A stretch of DNA of 5,927 bases from Nodosilinea sp. BSH.14 (GCA_023264315.1 JALQST010000211.1:1-5927), one strand, 5' to 3'; counted from the first letter of the stretch, positions 1-5,596 are shown. The notes: generated by a model not told the origin, from the letters alone. Numbers and translations are program-made.

Positions 1-492
1 CCGAATCGCCTCCACCATGGGCACCACGTTGCTGACATCGCCCCAGACGTGGGGGTCAGGCACGGTACGTCCGTTGTCCTCCAAGGCTAGGGGCGGCACT
101 ACCTCCCCCACCGCCAACCGCTGAGCATTGGCCCCCGCCGCATTCAGCAGCCGAATCAGCCCCGGTTCTAGGTTGTAGCCGTTGTAGAGAATCAGGTCGG
201 CCCGCTCAAAGGCCACACTATCGGCGGGGACGGGCTCGTAGACGTGGGGGTCGGCACCGGGCTGAAGAATGCTGGTGAGGACAATCTGGTCGCCGCCAAT
301 CTGATCGGCCCAGTCGGCAATGATGGTGCTCGTCGCCACCACAGCGGGCTTGCCCTCCTCCAGATCCATCGCCCCAGAAGAAATCCCCCGTTCGGCGGAG
401 TCGCAGCCTGCCAATCCTGCCCCCAGGAGGGAGAGCAGCAGGGCCAAGGCTCGATACCGTGGGGCTAAGGAGGCGTTAACAATTCGTTGCAT
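1..492 (-). CDS. mntC: Metal (probably manganese) ABC transporter substrate-binding lipoprotein, 3' end cut by window edge
   Basis: The first 164 residues are in the window; the rest runs off the left edge. The protein would capture a divalent metal outside the plasma membrane and pass it to the permease. Seen: an N-terminus with Arg at 3, 12 and 14, a hydrophobic stretch at 15-28, and a lipobox LAGC with Cys30 as the lipidated residue; then a mature start VVATSTIIADW (51-61) and two motifs of the ZnuA/PsaA/MntC cluster-9 family, DPHVYEP (81-87) and DPHVW (146-150). His83 and His148 would be the first two metal ligands; the later acidic ligands are not visible. No His-rich loop lies between them, unlike typical ZnuA, so I favour manganese. 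The ATG at 490-492 is the earliest possible start, because an in-frame TAG lies two codons upstream. No good Shine-Dalgarno is seen; an AGGAA lies rather far upstream. The gene is divergent from the ATPase and permease genes. Family is secure; metal specificity is inferred. Confidence 0.88.
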   Translation of the reverse strand, partial: MQRIVNASLAPRYRALALLLSLLGAGLAGCDSAERGISSGAMDLEEGKPAVVATSTIIADWADQIGGDQIVLTSILQPGADPHVYEPVPADSVAFERADLILYNGYNLEPGLIRLLNAAGANAQRLAVGEVVPPLALEDNGRTVPDPHVWGDVSNVVPMVEAIR

Positions 493-537
493 GGGCTACA
501 TTTCATATTCCTTTCATTTTTACGGTACACTATCTTT

Positions 538-543
538 CATAAT
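538..543 (+). promoter_or_regulatory. Possible -10 element for mntA-mntB
   Basis: CATAAT matches the sigma-70 consensus TATAAT at five of six positions and lies 58 bp upstream of the mntA ATG. No convincing -35 hexamer sits 16-18 bp upstream. The element overlaps the third TTTCAT repeat, so a regulator bound there would meet RNA polymerase directly. A second weaker candidate, TACACT, is at 526-531. I could not choose a minus-strand promoter for mntC with any confidence. Confidence 0.3.
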
Positions 544-590
544 CGTTTCATTTTTGAAAGGTGTTCGGCCTCGGCCCTCACCTTTGATGT

Positions 591-594
591 GGAG
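591..594 (+). promoter_or_regulatory. Ribosome binding site deciding the mntA start
   Basis: GGAG lies six bases before the ATG at 601, the right distance for a Shine-Dalgarno. It favours 601 over the longer TTG-initiated reading frame that begins at 487, whose extra residues would run through the intergenic repeats. Confidence 0.6.
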
Positions 595-600
595 ATTTTT

Positions 601-1377
601 ATGGCACCCCGTTCCATCCGTACCTCCAACCCTGACGCCAACGGCAACCCTGTCATCGCCGTGGATCACCTCACGGTGAACTACCGGGACACCCAAGCCC
701 TGCGGAATATTAACCTGACGGTGCGGCCCGGTCGCCTGGTGGGGATTTTTGGCCCCAACGGTGCAGGCAAAAGCACGCTGATGAAGGCCATGCTGGGATT
801 GATCCCGGTGGTAACGGGGCGCGTGACCTATGGCGATCAGGATTTGGCCCACCAACTGGATCGGGTGGCCTACGTACCCCAGCGCTCCCAGATAGACTGG
901 ACGTTCCCATCCACGGTGTGGGATGTGGTGATGATGGGCCGAGTGAAGAAAACGGGCTGGCTGAAGCGGTTCTCGGCCACCAGTCGCCAGTTGGCCAAGG
1001 AAGCCCTGGATCGGGTGGGGATGCTTGAGTTTAAAGATCGCCCCATCGGTGCCCTTTCTGGGGGACAGCAGCAACGGGTTTTTCTCGCCCGTGCCCTGGC
1101 CCAGGAGGCCAATATTTTCTGTTTTGATGAGCCCTTTGTGGGGGTCGATCAAAAAACCGAGGCGGTGATTTTTCAGATTTTCCACGAGTTAGCCAACGCC
1201 GGAAAAATCGTCCTCGTGGTCAATCACGACCTAGGCGAATCGATCACTAATTTTAATCAGATTATTCTCCTCAATAAGGAACTGATTGCCGCTGGGCCTC
1301 GCGAGTGGGTGCTGACTCGCGACAACATGACCCGCGCCTACGGTGGCCACATTGGGTTCTTTGGCCATGCCGCCTAG
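601..1377 (+). CDS. mntA: Metal (probably manganese) ABC transporter ATP-binding protein
   Basis: 258-aa cytoplasmic ATPase that powers metal import through the permease encoded next to it. All nucleotide-binding motifs are intact: Walker A GPNGAGKST (51-59), Q-loop Gln94, ABC signature LSGGQ (152-156), Walker B ending in FDE with catalytic Glu177, D-loop GVD (181-183) in the EPFVGVD form usual for metal-type ABC ATPases, and switch His209. The length is normal for the family. Residues 1-17 precede the conserved domain and look unstructured. The ATG at 601 has a well-spaced GGAG. The 3' end overlaps the permease start by 11 bp, so the two are probably co-transcribed and translationally coupled. 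The name follows Synechocystis usage (mntC binding protein, mntA ATPase, mntB permease). The ATPase alone cannot separate Mn, Zn and Fe importers; the metal is inferred from the neighbouring binding protein and permease. Confidence 0.9.
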   Translation: MAPRSIRTSNPDANGNPVIAVDHLTVNYRDTQALRNINLTVRPGRLVGIFGPNGAGKSTLMKAMLGLIPVVTGRVTYGDQDLAHQLDRVAYVPQRSQIDWTFPSTVWDVVMMGRVKKTGWLKRFSATSRQLAKEALDRVGMLEFKDRPIGALSGGQQQRVFLARALAQEANIFCFDEPFVGVDQKTEAVIFQIFHELANAGKIVLVVNHDLGESITNFNQIILLNKELIAAGPREWVLTRDNMTRAYGGHIGFFGHAA

Positions 1378-2296
1378 TCTCGGTCTATTACCTGCGTTAT
1401 CGCCGAGTTTGGCCGTTTTGAATTGGTTCTACGAGCCGCTGCAATTTGCCTTTATGCAGCGCTCCCTGGCGGTGGCGGTGATGGTGGGCATTATTTGCTC
1501 GGTGGTGGGCAGTTATCTCATGGTGCAGCGCCTTGCCCTGTTGGGGGATGCCATCAGCCATTCAGTATTACCGGGCTTGGCCTTGGCCTTTTGGTTGGGG
1601 GCCAATATCTTTGTGGGGGCGTTCATTGCCGGGGTGATTAGCACGGTGTTGATCGCCTGGATTCACCGCCGGTCGCCCATTAAAGAAGATGCCGCTATGG
1701 GGATCGTGTTTTCGGCATTTTTTGCCCTCGGCATTACCCTCATTACCACCATCCAAAAAGATAACAAAATCGACCTCAATCACTTCCTCTTTGGCAACAT
1801 CCTCGGTGTGACCTCTGGGGATGTGCGGGATACGGCGATCATTGCCGCCCTAGTGCTGGTGGCCGTGGTTCTGTTCTATAAAGAACTGCTGTTTTATAGT
1901 TTTGATCCCCTCGGTGCCCAGGCCAGCGGCTTGCCCGTGGGGCGGCTGAACCTAGGGCTGATGGTGCTGATTGCCCTCACCGTGGTCGCCAGCATGAAGG
2001 TGGTGGGGGTGATTCTCGTCCTGGCGCTGTTGATCACCCCCGGCGCAACGGCCTACCTGTTGGTGCCCCGCCTTCATCAGGTGATGTGGCTGGGTTCGGG
2101 GATTGGCGTCATCGCCAGCCTCAGCGGCATGTACCTCAGCTACTATTTCAACCTGCCCTCCGGGCCTGCCATTGTGTTGGTGGCTTCGGGGTTCTTTGCC
2201 CTGGCATTTTTGCTGAGCCCCCGCCACGGTGTGTTGACCCAGCGCCCCCGTCGTTCGGCTCAGTCTCTTTCCTCAATCCTTTCTGAGGAAGCATAA
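1367..2296 (+). CDS. mntB: Metal (probably manganese) ABC transporter permease, ABC-3 family
   Basis: 309-aa integral membrane protein forming the transport channel. It carries the ABC-3 hallmark GDAISHSVLPG (60-70), followed by KEDAAMGIVFS (106-116) and NHFLFGNILG (138-147), all typical of ZnuB/MntB/SitC permeases. About eight or nine hydrophobic segments are visible, roughly at 33-53, 66-78, 82-99, 111-129, 157-171, 193-210, 213-232, 242-262 and 267-284. The C-terminal tail after 285 is polar and basic and probably cytoplasmic. The ATG at 1367 lies inside the last codons of mntA, out of frame. A GTG at 1343 would add only eight residues and has no ribosome binding site, so 1367 is preferred and translation is probably coupled to mntA. 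Two hairpins follow the gene, and the next gene converges on it. Family is secure; manganese is inferred from the module. Confidence 0.9.
   Translation: MPPSLGLLPALSPSLAVLNWFYEPLQFAFMQRSLAVAVMVGIICSVVGSYLMVQRLALLGDAISHSVLPGLALAFWLGANIFVGAFIAGVISTVLIAWIHRRSPIKEDAAMGIVFSAFFALGITLITTIQKDNKIDLNHFLFGNILGVTSGDVRDTAIIAALVLVAVVLFYKELLFYSFDPLGAQASGLPVGRLNLGLMVLIALTVVASMKVVGVILVLALLITPGATAYLLVPRLHQVMWLGSGIGVIASLSGMYLSYYFNLPSGPAIVLVASGFFALAFLLSPRHGVLTQRPRRSAQSLSSILSEEA
2269..2290. repeat. Inverted repeat at the 3' end of mntB
   Basis: TTCCTCA (2269-2275) and TGAGGAA (2284-2290) form a perfect 7-bp stem with an 8-base loop, ending one codon before the mntB stop. There is no following T-run. It may be the first of a pair of 3'-end hairpins that protect the message or help stop transcription, or it may be chance inside coding sequence. 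Confidence 0.4.
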
Positions 2297-2312
2297 AGCA
2301 TGACAACGGAAT

Positions 2313-2332
2313 GCCCAGCCGTTCGGCTGGGC
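2313..2332. terminator. GC-rich hairpin between convergent genes, probable bidirectional terminator
   Basis: GCCCAGCC (2313-2320) and GGCTGGGC (2325-2332) make a perfect 8-bp stem with the 4-base loop GTTC. It lies between the mntB stop (2294-2296) and the end of the convergent MFS gene, whose TAG shares base 2332 with the hairpin. Neither strand shows a U-tract, so it is not a canonical intrinsic terminator, but position and stability fit a shared end for both transcripts. Confidence 0.5.
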
Positions 2333-3588
2333 TAGGCGTGGGGATGGGGAGGATCGGGCTTGAGCAGGGTGGTGGCCACAATGATGCCGACGATAGCTAG
2401 GGCGGCCATGGGGTAGAAGGCGTAGGTGTAGCTGCCGAACCAGTCGCGAATTTGGCCCGCGCTGAGGGTGCCCACCAGCGCCCCCACGCCGTAGGCAGTG
2501 AAGACAATCCCGTAGTTTTGGGCGTAGTGGTCGGGGTTGAACAGGCGCAGGGTGGTGGTGGGGGCAATGGCTAGCCAGCCGCCTAGGCAAAACCAGAAGA
2601 GGCAAAAGGCCACCAGATACAGCCCCACCTGCCCTGCCTGAGCGTTGACCATCAGCACACAGGCCAGCAAAATGAGGCCGTAGGAAGCAATGGCCACCTG
2701 GTGAGGCCGGAAGCGATCACTCAGCCAGCCAAACAGAGGCCGACTGATGCCGTTGAACAGGGCAAACAGCGCCACACTGCTAGCGGCCAGCCCCGGATTA
2801 ATGTTGATAATTTCCTGCCCCACTGGGCTAGAGATGCCAATGGCCGTGAGCCCTACCAGGGTGCCGATGGTGTAACAAATCCACAGCCCGTAGAAGGATC
2901 GGCTTTTCATCATGTGGGGTGGATAGCGGTGGTGGTCGGCCTCCGAAGCATGGGGAAGGGTGCCCACGTGGGGGTGCCAGTCCTGGGGAGGCAGCTTTAG
3001 GGTCAGGGAAATCGCCAAAATAATGAGGCTAAAGGCAAGGCCCATAAGGCGTAAGGTCGGACGCACGCCCATCGTGGCAATCAGGTGATTGGCGAGGGGA
3101 GCCGTAACTAGGGGAGACAGGCCAAAACCAATGATCGTCAGCCCCACGGCTAAGCCTTTGCGGTCAGGAAACCAGCGGGCCACCACCGCCATTGGCACCC
3201 CATAGGTGATGCCTACCCCAATCCCCACTACCACCCCATAGGCCAGGGTGAGGGTTTCGATGTGGTTGGCCAAACTCGCCAGCACATAGCCAATGCCCAC
3301 GATGGCACCGCCCACGGCGGCCACCCGGCGCGTCCCCAACCGGGCCATATAGAACCCTGTAATCGGCATCATCACCGCATTGCACACCAGCACCAGGGTG
3401 AAGGGCAGCAGACTGGCGGTGGCGCTAATGCCCATGGCCGTTTCCAGCGGGCGACGAAACACGCTCCAGGAATAGACCGATCCCAAACAGAGCAGCACCA
3501 AGATTCCCAGGGGAATCAGCAGCCAGCGGCCTTGGCGAGCCGACAGGCCAAACACCGTTGGCTCCGTGGGGTAATAGGGAATGTCCAT
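2332..3588 (-). CDS. OFA-family (oxalate/formate antiporter-like) MFS transporter
   Basis: 418-aa plasma-membrane carrier with about twelve hydrophobic segments in two halves, normal for the major facilitator superfamily. Family-typical motifs are the loop 2-3 signature FYMARLGTRRVA (79-90), YGVPMAVVARWFPDRKGLAVG (129-149), NGISRPLFGWLSDR (279-292) and NYGIVFTAYGVGALVGT (358-374). Arg283 lies about where OxlT has its substrate-binding Arg in TM8; the TM11 lysine of OxlT seems to be replaced here, near Tyr366, so oxalate/formate exchange should not be assumed. The cytoplasmic linker between the halves is His-rich, with six His between 205 and 225, and the C-terminus ends PHPHA. The ATG at 3586-3588 is chosen because GAGGAG sits 8 bases upstream; a longer frame from 3687 would add 33 residues that do not look conserved. 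Substrate unknown: a small monocarboxylate or dicarboxylate by family, and the His-rich loop leaves a metal-related role possible. Confidence 0.82.
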   Translation of the reverse strand: MDIPYYPTEPTVFGLSARQGRWLLIPLGILVLLCLGSVYSWSVFRRPLETAMGISATASLLPFTLVLVCNAVMMPITGFYMARLGTRRVAAVGGAIVGIGYVLASLANHIETLTLAYGVVVGIGVGITYGVPMAVVARWFPDRKGLAVGLTIIGFGLSPLVTAPLANHLIATMGVRPTLRLMGLAFSLIILAISLTLKLPPQDWHPHVGTLPHASEADHHRYPPHMMKSRSFYGLWICYTIGTLVGLTAIGISSPVGQEIININPGLAASSVALFALFNGISRPLFGWLSDRFRPHQVAIASYGLILLACVLMVNAQAGQVGLYLVAFCLFWFCLGGWLAIAPTTTLRLFNPDHYAQNYGIVFTAYGVGALVGTLSAGQIRDWFGSYTYAFYPMAALAIVGIIVATTLLKPDPPHPHA

Positions 3589-3596
3589 GGGGAAAA

Positions 3597-3602
3597 CTCC
3601 TC
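3597..3602 (-). promoter_or_regulatory. Ribosome binding site deciding the MFS gene start
   Basis: Minus-strand GAGGAG lies eight bases before the ATG at 3586-3588. It is the clearest Shine-Dalgarno in the window and is the reason for rejecting the upstream ATG at 3685-3687. Confidence 0.65.
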
Positions 3603-3674
3603 GGCGGGGGGCGGTTCCTTCGGAAAAGGGAAAAGGGAAACAAGGGATCGTAACCGGTTGGCCCTTAGTCTTTA

Positions 3675-3695
3675 AGGCCACATCCATTGTGGCCT
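3675..3695. repeat. Hairpin upstream of the MFS gene, possible terminator or leader structure
   Basis: AGGCCACA (3675-3682) and TGTGGCCT (3688-3695) form a perfect 8-bp stem with the 5-base loop TCCAT. It lies between the protease gene stop and the MFS ribosome binding site, both on the minus strand. It could end protease transcription or fold in the MFS leader. There is no U-run on either side. The stem spans the ATG at 3685-3687 of the longer, rejected MFS reading frame. Confidence 0.45.
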
Positions 3696-3717
3696 AGGGA
3701 ACCGAAACCAATGCTTA

Positions 3718-3781
3718 CAGCGGCCTTAAGCTTCCGTTCCTGTGTAAGGGAATGGTGATATTCCTGCCGCTGGGGCCGCTG
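3718..3781. repeat. Long-range inverted repeat downstream of the protease gene
   Basis: CAGCGGCC (3718-3725) and GGCCGCTG (3774-3781) are perfect 8-bp inverted copies separated by 48 bp. The inner arm region also holds CCGCTGG twice in a row. This may form a larger 3'-end structure for the protease transcript; nothing shows it is functional, and GC-rich 8-mers can pair by chance. Confidence 0.3.
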
Positions 3782-3804
3782 GAACCGTCGCGAATCCGCC
3801 TAGG

Positions 3805-3849
3805 GTGAACCCGGACGGCATGAACTCGGACGGCGTGAACTCGACCGGC
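3805..3849. repeat. Three tandem 15-bp repeats abutting the protease stop codon
   Basis: Units GTGAACCCGGACGGC (3805-3819), ATGAACTCGGACGGC (3820-3834) and GTGAACTCGACCGGC (3835-3849) follow each other without gaps and differ at one to three positions. The last base of the array is the first plus-strand base of the protease stop codon (3849-3851). The period is five codons, so copy-number changes would keep any frame. This looks like a small minisatellite. Confidence 0.75.
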
Positions 3850-5252
3850 TAGAACAGCAGACGGGCGAAGGGGCCGGGGAGGGGCAGCACAATCAGCACC
3901 AGCAGGGTGAGGGCGATCAGCCCCAGCAGATCGCGGCGGCTGTCGAGTTCGCTGATGTCATTGAGGGCGGGCTGATCCACGGCGGGAATGAAGAACAGCA
4001 GGATGGCCCAAATCAGGAGTTCGGAGTGAACAAAGGCCAGACCTAGCACCAACAGTCGTGCCACTTGGCCGATGATCGCCCCCACCCGCTGGCCATACAT
4101 GGCATGGACAATGTGCCCACCATCAAGCTGGCCCACGGGCATGAGGTTGAGCGCGGTGACCACCAGGCCCAAACAGCCCGCAATGGCAACCGGGTGAAGA
4201 TGTACGGCCTGATCCAGGCCCATTTGGGAACCCAGGGTGAGCTTGATCATCAGGGCCAGGAGTACCGAGGCCGTAGGGTTAATGGCCTCAAAGCTGAGCA
4301 GGCCAGATCCTTCCTCCGGCATGGGAACCACGGTGGATTGGGCCAAGCCCCACAGCAACAGCGGCACCGTGACCACCAACCCCGCCAGGGGGCCAGCAAT
4401 CGCCACATCGAACAGGGCACGGCGATGGGGCAACGGGGAACGGATCTGGATGAAGGCCCCAAAGGTACCCAGGAAAAACGGTACCGGAATGAAGTAGGGC
4501 AGCGTTGTGTCCATGCGGTAGCGGCGGGCGGTGAGGTAGTGGCCCATTTCGTGGCAACCGAGGATCAGCATCAGGGCCAGGGCGTAGGGTAGGCCTTGCC
4601 AGAGCAGACTGGGATCTGCCTCCCCCTGGGCTTTGGTGAGGCCCATCAGCCCTGCCCCAGCGGCGGTGGTGGTGATCAAGGTGAGCAACAGCAGCCCCAC
4701 GGCCAGACCTGGGCGGGTTAGGGGTTTTGCCCGTCCCTGGGCCTGGGCCTTAGGGTTGGGCACCAGGGCAAAGACGGGTTTGCCCTGCATCCCTTCCTGG
4801 AAAATCACCAAAAAGCGATCCCCAAACTGCCGGCGCACATTGTCCCGCACGGTGTCGTAGGCTTCGGTGGGGGAGGTGCGCAGTTGACCCCGGCAGATCA
4901 TCGCCTGGGGTAGGTATTCAATGGTTTGCAAATAGTAAACCGACCAGGGAAAACAGCCCTGCAACGCGGTTTCTTCCTCCTTGTCGATGGGTCGCAGGGG
5001 AGGTTTGGCGGGGGCTGGCTCCACTTTAACCTGGGGGGCCTGAGCAGCGGCGGTTGGGGGCATCCCAGGCTTTCGGCCCCACTGCACCAGCCCCCAATAC
5101 AGCAAGGGACACAGGATAAACAGCCCCAGCAGGATCCCCATGGGCATTGGTTTCTCTGGGCCTTGGATAATCGCCCATCCGGCCAGCACTAGGGCGGGCA
5201 TCATCATCACCAGCCACAGCAGCCACACGGGGGTACGGGTGATGGCTCCCAC
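3849..5252 (-). CDS. Site-2 protease family intramembrane zinc metalloprotease (M50, EGY-like)
   Basis: 467-aa membrane protease that would cut substrates within the lipid bilayer. The zinc site is complete: HEMGH (234-238) with catalytic Glu235, and the third-ligand motif NLMPVGQLDGGH (369-380) with Asp377. Two hydrophobic segments come first (about 10-30 and 38-57), then a Pro/Ala-rich linker (64-87) and a soluble domain to about 180 containing GQLR (122-125), close to the GNLR motif of plant EGY proteases. More membrane segments follow, roughly 182-207, 217-240, 282-305, 327-340, 352-372, 392-422 and 442-463. No PDZ domain is present, unlike RseP. The start is GTG at 5250-5252 with no clear Shine-Dalgarno; the frame is open upstream to about 5362 but has no ATG there, so the N-terminus is uncertain. 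No anti-sigma factor or other obvious substrate gene is adjacent. In bacteria such proteases often release membrane-held regulators; the target here is unknown. Confidence 0.88.
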   Translation of the reverse strand: MGAITRTPVWLLWLVMMMPALVLAGWAIIQGPEKPMPMGILLGLFILCPLLYWGLVQWGRKPGMPPTAAAQAPQVKVEPAPAKPPLRPIDKEEETALQGCFPWSVYYLQTIEYLPQAMICRGQLRTSPTEAYDTVRDNVRRQFGDRFLVIFQEGMQGKPVFALVPNPKAQAQGRAKPLTRPGLAVGLLLLTLITTTAAGAGLMGLTKAQGEADPSLLWQGLPYALALMLILGCHEMGHYLTARRYRMDTTLPYFIPVPFFLGTFGAFIQIRSPLPHRRALFDVAIAGPLAGLVVTVPLLLWGLAQSTVVPMPEEGSGLLSFEAINPTASVLLALMIKLTLGSQMGLDQAVHLHPVAIAGCLGLVVTALNLMPVGQLDGGHIVHAMYGQRVGAIIGQVARLLVLGLAFVHSELLIWAILLFFIPAVDQPALNDISELDSRRDLLGLIALTLLVLIVLPLPGPFARLLF

Positions 5253-5368
5253 GCTTTGCTGAACCGTGGAAAAGGTAGTGCGAACTATTGGGCACGTGAA
5301 CTTTGGTCGTGCCGTGGTAATAAGTCCGTTAGCGACAAACCATTCTTTGGCAAAATAAAATTATAACC
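5253..5368. promoter_or_regulatory. Divergent intergenic region with facing promoter candidates
   Basis: This 116-bp spacer separates the protease gene from the 75-aa gene. On the minus strand a perfect TATAAT (5360-5365) lies about 108 bp before the protease GTG, but its -35 would fall inside the 75-aa gene and is weak. On the plus strand GCGACA (5332-5337), 18 bp, then TAAAAT (5356-5361) is a fair sigma-70 match for the right-hand gene. The two -10 elements overlap, so the promoters may exclude each other. A 6-bp inverted repeat GGCACG (5291-5296) and CGTGCC (5308-5313) lies between. Base composition changes from GC-rich to AT-richer within this region. Confidence 0.35.
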
Positions 5369-5596
5369 ATGCAAGATCACGTGAACCAATTACTTGAAGT
5401 AAATGACCTATGGCCGGGCGATATTGTATTCGCCAAGATTGACCCCGAAAGCCCAGCAATCGTAGTCACCATTTGCTATGACGGCAGCGACAAGTTGAAG
5501 TACGGGGTTAAGCATGTTGACGGGGTTGATTCTTATTACCGCTATGAACTTTTAAGCGAAGTTGAGGCCGAAATCAAACGCATCACGGGCAAATGA
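5369..5596 (+). CDS. Small hypothetical protein, probably phage- or cassette-borne
   Basis: 75-aa acidic, soluble-looking protein with no signal peptide, membrane segment or recognised catalytic motif. The middle, WPGDIVFAKIDPESPAIVV (14-32), followed by short strand-like stretches and a closing YRYELLSEVEAEIKRI helix, suggests a small beta-barrel of the SH3/YodC-like kind; this is a shape guess, not a family match. The stop overlaps the next ATG as ATGA (5593-5596), so the two genes are probably one operon with coupled translation. No Shine-Dalgarno precedes the ATG at 5369; the best promoter would start transcription within a few bases of it, so the message may be leaderless. GC content (about 43-50%) is clearly lower than in the genes to the left, which supports horizontal origin. 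That this is a real gene rests on the frame, the overlap and the codon pattern. Confidence 0.6.
   Translation: MQDHVNQLLEVNDLWPGDIVFAKIDPESPAIVVTICYDGSDKLKYGVKHVDGVDSYYRYELLSEVEAEIKRITGK

Larger units (their letters stand above)
493..600. promoter_or_regulatory. Divergent control region between mntC and mntA-mntB with phased TTTCAT direct repeats
   Basis: This AT-rich spacer must hold both divergent promoters. TTTCAT (ATGAAA on the other strand) occurs exactly at 501-506, 512-517, 535-540 and 546-551, so starts are 11, 23 and 11 bp apart: two tandem pairs lying on one face of the helix. Two copies extend to the ten-mer TTTCATTTTT (512-521 and 546-555). The last also forms an inverted repeat TTTCA-TTTT-TGAAA (546-559). 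Eleven-bp tandem half-sites are typical of OmpR/PhoB-class response regulators. In Synechocystis the Mn-sensing ManS-ManR pair of that class controls mntCAB, so ManR is the natural candidate, but I do not know its site consensus well enough to match it. Confidence 0.6.

Noticed and set aside
487..600. TTG-initiated N-terminal extension of the mntA frame
   Set aside because: It runs through the intergenic repeats and has no homology-like pattern, whereas ATG 601 has a well-spaced GGAG and gives the usual family length.
244..679. Two plus-strand open frames (74 and 119 aa) opposite and beyond mntC
   Set aside because: They overlie the well-supported lipoprotein gene on the other strand and the control region, with no protein-like pattern.
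520..1185. 221-aa open frame on the minus strand opposite mntA
   Set aside because: It mirrors the codons of a clear ABC ATPase gene and has no recognisable domain or start signal.
3262..3675. 137-aa open frame on the plus strand opposite the MFS gene
   Set aside because: Low-complexity His/Gln-rich product expected from antisense of hydrophobic coding sequence.
3589..3687. 33-residue N-terminal extension of the MFS gene from ATG 3687
   Set aside because: The extension is not carrier-like and passes over a hairpin; the ATG at 3588 has a strong, well-placed GAGGAG.
3761..3784. Compact TTCC...GGAA hairpin around the CCGCTGG direct repeats
   Set aside because: The pairing arms are only four bases with a 16-base interior, too weak to call apart from the longer inverted repeat at 3718-3781.
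4065..4592. 175-aa open frame on the plus strand opposite the protease gene
   Set aside because: Composition is Gln/His/Arg-rich, typical of antisense to a GC-rich membrane protein gene; no domain or ribosome site.
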